64,000 nt of DNA from Acidobacteriaceae bacterium (GTDB taxonomy: Bacteria; Acidobacteriota; Terriglobia; Terriglobales; Acidobacteriaceae). How positions within the stretch are numbered: position 1 is the first letter of the stretch; every line of letters starts with the position of its first letter. Location: NCBI GenBank assembly GCA_003151335.1, contig PLXE01000104.1, positions 62,001 through 126,000 on the forward strand. Direction: 5' to 3'. Position numbers and translations under genes: made by a program. This document shows positions 61,777-64,000 of the stretch, piece by piece. A model generated the notes under the pieces. It was not told the origin of the DNA, searched no databases, and worked only from the letters and a program-made list of their open reading frames with translations.

Positions 61777-62870
61777 GAAGGGCGAACGAATTTGATCTCG
61801 CGATCGTGGGCGGAGGCCCGGCGGGGACTTCCTGTGCAATTACGGCGGCGCGACTGGGGGCAAGCGTCGGCTTGTTCGAGGCCAAAGACTTCCCGCGACA
61901 TCGGGTCTGTGGAGAATTTGTTTCGGCGGAATCGCTGGATGTTCTTGCCGGCCTGCTGCAAGATGTGCCAGCGGCCGAAAGGATATTTCAAACCGCGCCG
62001 GTGATCGGCCGTACGCGTTTGCTGCTGGGCCAGCGGGTAATCGAGGCGCCCGTCGCTCCTCCGGCCCTGAGCATTTCCCGCTATGACCTTGATGCGTTGC
62101 TATGGGATGCTGCGCGCCGGGCTGGGGCGGCGGCCCATCCCAATTGTGAGGTGGTTGGCAGCGACGGTGACGGTCCGTTCACGCTGCAAACATCTTCCGG
62201 GACAGTTAAGGCGAAAGCGTTGATCGTCGCAGCAGGCAGATGGTCACAGTTCACTGGCGACCGGACGGTCCCAGCGGGTCCCAAGTGGATCGGTGTCAAA
62301 GCGCATTTCCAGGAACCGTGGACGGAGCCTTGTACCGATCTCTATTTCTTCGCAAACGGCTACTGCGGTGTGCAACCAGTGTCAGACGGTGTGGTGAATG
62401 CGTGCGCCATGGTGCGCTCCGATCGGGCGACCTCGCTGGAAAAGGTTTGCAAGCTGCATCCAAGTTTGGCGCGCCGAGCGGCGCATTGGCGCGCGACCAT
62501 GCAGCCCGTTAGCACGGCTCCGCTGATCTACCGCCAGCCGCAGCCGGTGCGAGGGAACACGATATTTGTTGGCGACGCAGCCGCGTTTATCGATCCCTTC
62601 GCCGGCGACGGCATTTCCATCGCCTTGCGGAGCGGGCGTGTGGCCGCGCAGTGTATCTGCAACTTTCTGATGGGCCCGGCTGCGCTGAGCGAAGCCGTGG
62701 GCCGTTACCAGCAAGAGTATTCGCGCCAATTTGCGCCGCTGTTGGCGGCCGCTTCGCGGGTGCGCTCCTTGCTGTCGTTGCCGCCCTTGGCCCAATCGGC
62801 CGTATTCGAGTTGTTCCGGTTTCCCGGCTTACTACCCTTCGTAATTCGTAAGACCCGTCGCGCCGGGTGA
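61773..62870 (+). CDS. FAD-dependent oxidoreductase, geranylgeranyl-reductase-like
   Basis: A 365-residue flavoprotein: FAD motif DLAIVGGGPAGTSCAITAARLG, the PRHRVCGEFVS loop of the GGR/tryptophan-halogenase-like family, and the GDAAAFIDPFAGDGISIALRSG motif. Substrates of this family range from polyprenols to polyketide-derived rings. GTG 61773 overlaps the methyltransferase stop (GTGA); GTG 61767 is the alternative. The pair likely tailors one lipid or polyketide (inference). Confidence 0.87.
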   Translation: MRRANEFDLAIVGGGPAGTSCAITAARLGASVGLFEAKDFPRHRVCGEFVSAESLDVLAGLLQDVPAAERIFQTAPVIGRTRLLLGQRVIEAPVAPPALSISRYDLDALLWDAARRAGAAAHPNCEVVGSDGDGPFTLQTSSGTVKAKALIVAAGRWSQFTGDRTVPAGPKWIGVKAHFQEPWTEPCTDLYFFANGYCGVQPVSDGVVNACAMVRSDRATSLEKVCKLHPSLARRAAHWRATMQPVSTAPLIYRQPQPVRGNTIFVGDAAAFIDPFAGDGISIALRSGRVAAQCICNFLMGPAALSEAVGRYQQEYSRQFAPLLAAASRVRSLLSLPPLAQSAVFELFRFPGLLPFVIRKTRRAG

Positions 62871-62955
62871 TTCCTGTGCCAGTGGAGAGGTCTTCGATCT
62901 AAACTACAAGCCACAGTCGCCGGACTGTACTAAGCCACCCACGGAAACAGACCGA

Positions 62956-63699
62956 ATGGCCGACCCGACATTGCAAGTATCCGTCCGTAACACCGCGCCG
63001 CGCGACTTCAATGGCATCACCGAGCTCTGCCGGAGAATTTATCCGGAGACGCCGCCCTGGAACGCCGACCAGCTCTCGTCGCACCCGCGGGTCTTCCCGG
63101 AAGGTCAGTTCGTGGCTGTGTATGGTTCCGACGAAACTGTTGTGGGAATGACGGCCAGCCTGATCGTCGATTGGGACAATTACGAAATGCTCGACAGTTG
63201 GGAGCAGTTTACCGCTGACGGCATGTTTACCAATCACGATCCGCGGAACGGGCGCACGCTGTATGGAGCTGAAGTGATCGTCGATTCCACCCTGCAGCAT
63301 CATGGGATCGGCGACAAGCTCTATAGCTTCCGGCGCAGCCTCACCGAATCGCTCCAGCTAAGACGGATCCGGGCTGGTTCGCGATTGCGTGGCTATCACG
63401 AATGCGCCGCCACATTGAAGCCCGAGGAGTACGTCACCGAAGTCGTGGAGGGTTTCCAGCACGATCCGACGCTCAGTTTTCAGTTGCAGGAAGGTTTTCA
63501 TGTTCTGGCGGTGGTCCCGCATTATCTAACCGACGATCCCGAAAGCCTGGGCTACGCGGCGGTTATCGAATGGTTGAACCCGCAGCTAATCCGCCCGGAG
63601 CATATCGCCGGCAGACCTACGCAGTTCTTGCGCAAGAACCTTGCCGCAGGAGAGGAAAGAGTTCGCGCGAAAGGTGCGGGGACAACGGTGGAAAGCTGA
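62956..63699 (+). CDS. GNAT-family N-acetyltransferase
   Basis: A 247-residue GNAT protein. The fold begins QVSVRNTAPRDFNGITELCRRIYPE, and the acetyl-CoA region lies around YGAEVIVDSTLQHHGIGDKLYSFRRSL (HHGIGDKL as Q/RxxGxG/A). PDDPES-type tail segments after 190 resemble the N-acetyltransferase part that in other bacteria is fused to a carbon-nitrogen hydrolase. Substrate unknown. It is convergent with the partial methyltransferase gene. Confidence 0.82.
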   Translation: MADPTLQVSVRNTAPRDFNGITELCRRIYPETPPWNADQLSSHPRVFPEGQFVAVYGSDETVVGMTASLIVDWDNYEMLDSWEQFTADGMFTNHDPRNGRTLYGAEVIVDSTLQHHGIGDKLYSFRRSLTESLQLRRIRAGSRLRGYHECAATLKPEEYVTEVVEGFQHDPTLSFQLQEGFHVLAVVPHYLTDDPESLGYAAVIEWLNPQLIRPEHIAGRPTQFLRKNLAAGEERVRAKGAGTTVES

Positions 63700-63709
63700 C
63701 ACGGGACTT

Positions 63710-64000
63710 CTACCGGACCACCAGCACTTCCCGTATGTTGTCGCGCCCGAGGAAGAACTTGATGGAGGAGTATTCGCGGAAGAGATTTTCCACATGCCGG
63801 CTGTTGAAGATGCGTAGCAGCTTGTAGGCGCGGGCGGGCTGCAGTTCCAGGGTGTCCTTGGAAGCGATGTTGTAGCGGTAAAACGGAGCGTCGGGGCCGG
63901 CGTCCTTGGTGTGGAAGAAGGCCAACATGATTCCGCCCGGTTTCATGGCGACCTGGATGCGCTCGATCAGGGGCTTCACCAGAGGCTCGGGCAAAAAATC
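63710..64000 (-). CDS. Methyltransferase-like protein (5' end outside window)
   Basis: The C-terminal 96 residues of a protein that runs off the right edge; base 64000 is still in frame. LIERIQVAMKPGGIMLAFFHT is the typical motif-III/post-III strand of class I methyltransferases, followed by a C-terminal part with AYKLLRIFNSRHVENLFREYSSIKFFLGRDNIREVLVVR. The N-terminal SAM site is not in the window, so the class is inferred from this part only. Confidence 0.65.
   Translation of the reverse strand, partial: DFLPEPLVKPLIERIQVAMKPGGIMLAFFHTKDAGPDAPFYRYNIASKDTLELQPARAYKLLRIFNSRHVENLFREYSSIKFFLGRDNIREVLVVR

Overview
The window is a piece of a high-GC bacterial chromosome, most likely from an acidobacterium of the Terriglobia/Koribacter type. 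That is inference. It rests on the gene order (M50 protease-trpS-scpA-scpB-rluB; methyltransferase plus FAD reductase; N-acetyltransferase plus menC-type racemase), on many secreted proteins of unknown function, and on three families of short palindromic intergenic repeats. Genes are tightly packed with good Shine-Dalgarno sites and several ATGA/GTGA overlaps.

Left part (1-27.8 kb), host genes. A carboxylate-amine ligase (cut by the edge) is paired with an ATP-grasp enzyme. Then come a small secreted protein, an FNR-like regulator divergent from an OFA-type transporter with a 572-base structured region between them, a membrane protein, an M1 peptidase, a phosphofructokinase with PPi-type residues, ruvC, two secreted proteins, amrB, rsmA, glgA, an amino acid permease, a sodium:solute symporter, and the run hisC, rluB, scpB, scpA, trpS and site-2 protease. 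A secreted HAF-type repeat protein and a GYD-domain protein close this part.

Middle (28,019-38,075), an integrated element of 10,012 bp. It sits in a tRNA-Ala(CGC) gene and is bounded by a perfect 45-bp direct repeat of the tRNA 3' half. It encodes a tyrosine integrase, a CGNR-type zinc-finger regulator divergent from an AlpA-like protein, a DnaB-N/RepA-type replication ATPase carrying an iteron cluster inside its 3' end, a TubC-like and a coiled-coil protein, an HK97-type major capsid protein, a prohead protease, a P27-type small terminase, two predicted secreted proteins and several unknowns. No large terminase, portal or tail gene is visible. This looks like a capsid-encoding phage satellite (comparable to cf-PICIs) more than a complete prophage. 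The integrase reading frame crosses the attachment core, so its C-terminus differs between the integrated and excised states. Paired arm-type repeats flank the core.

Right part (38.1-64 kb), host genes. Envelope glycosylation genes (GT2, a polytopic membrane protein and a GT39-like transferase), a CHASE3-PAS histidine kinase, an M1 aminopeptidase, hutI and hutU, glycerate 2-kinase, a cytidylate-kinase-like protein, a BON-domain protein, a YpdA-type reductase, frataxin, thiG, mazG, the GNAT/menC pair, a secreted protein, the methyltransferase/FAD reductase pair, a GNAT protein, and a methyltransferase cut by the right edge. No rRNA, CRISPR array or insertion sequence was seen.
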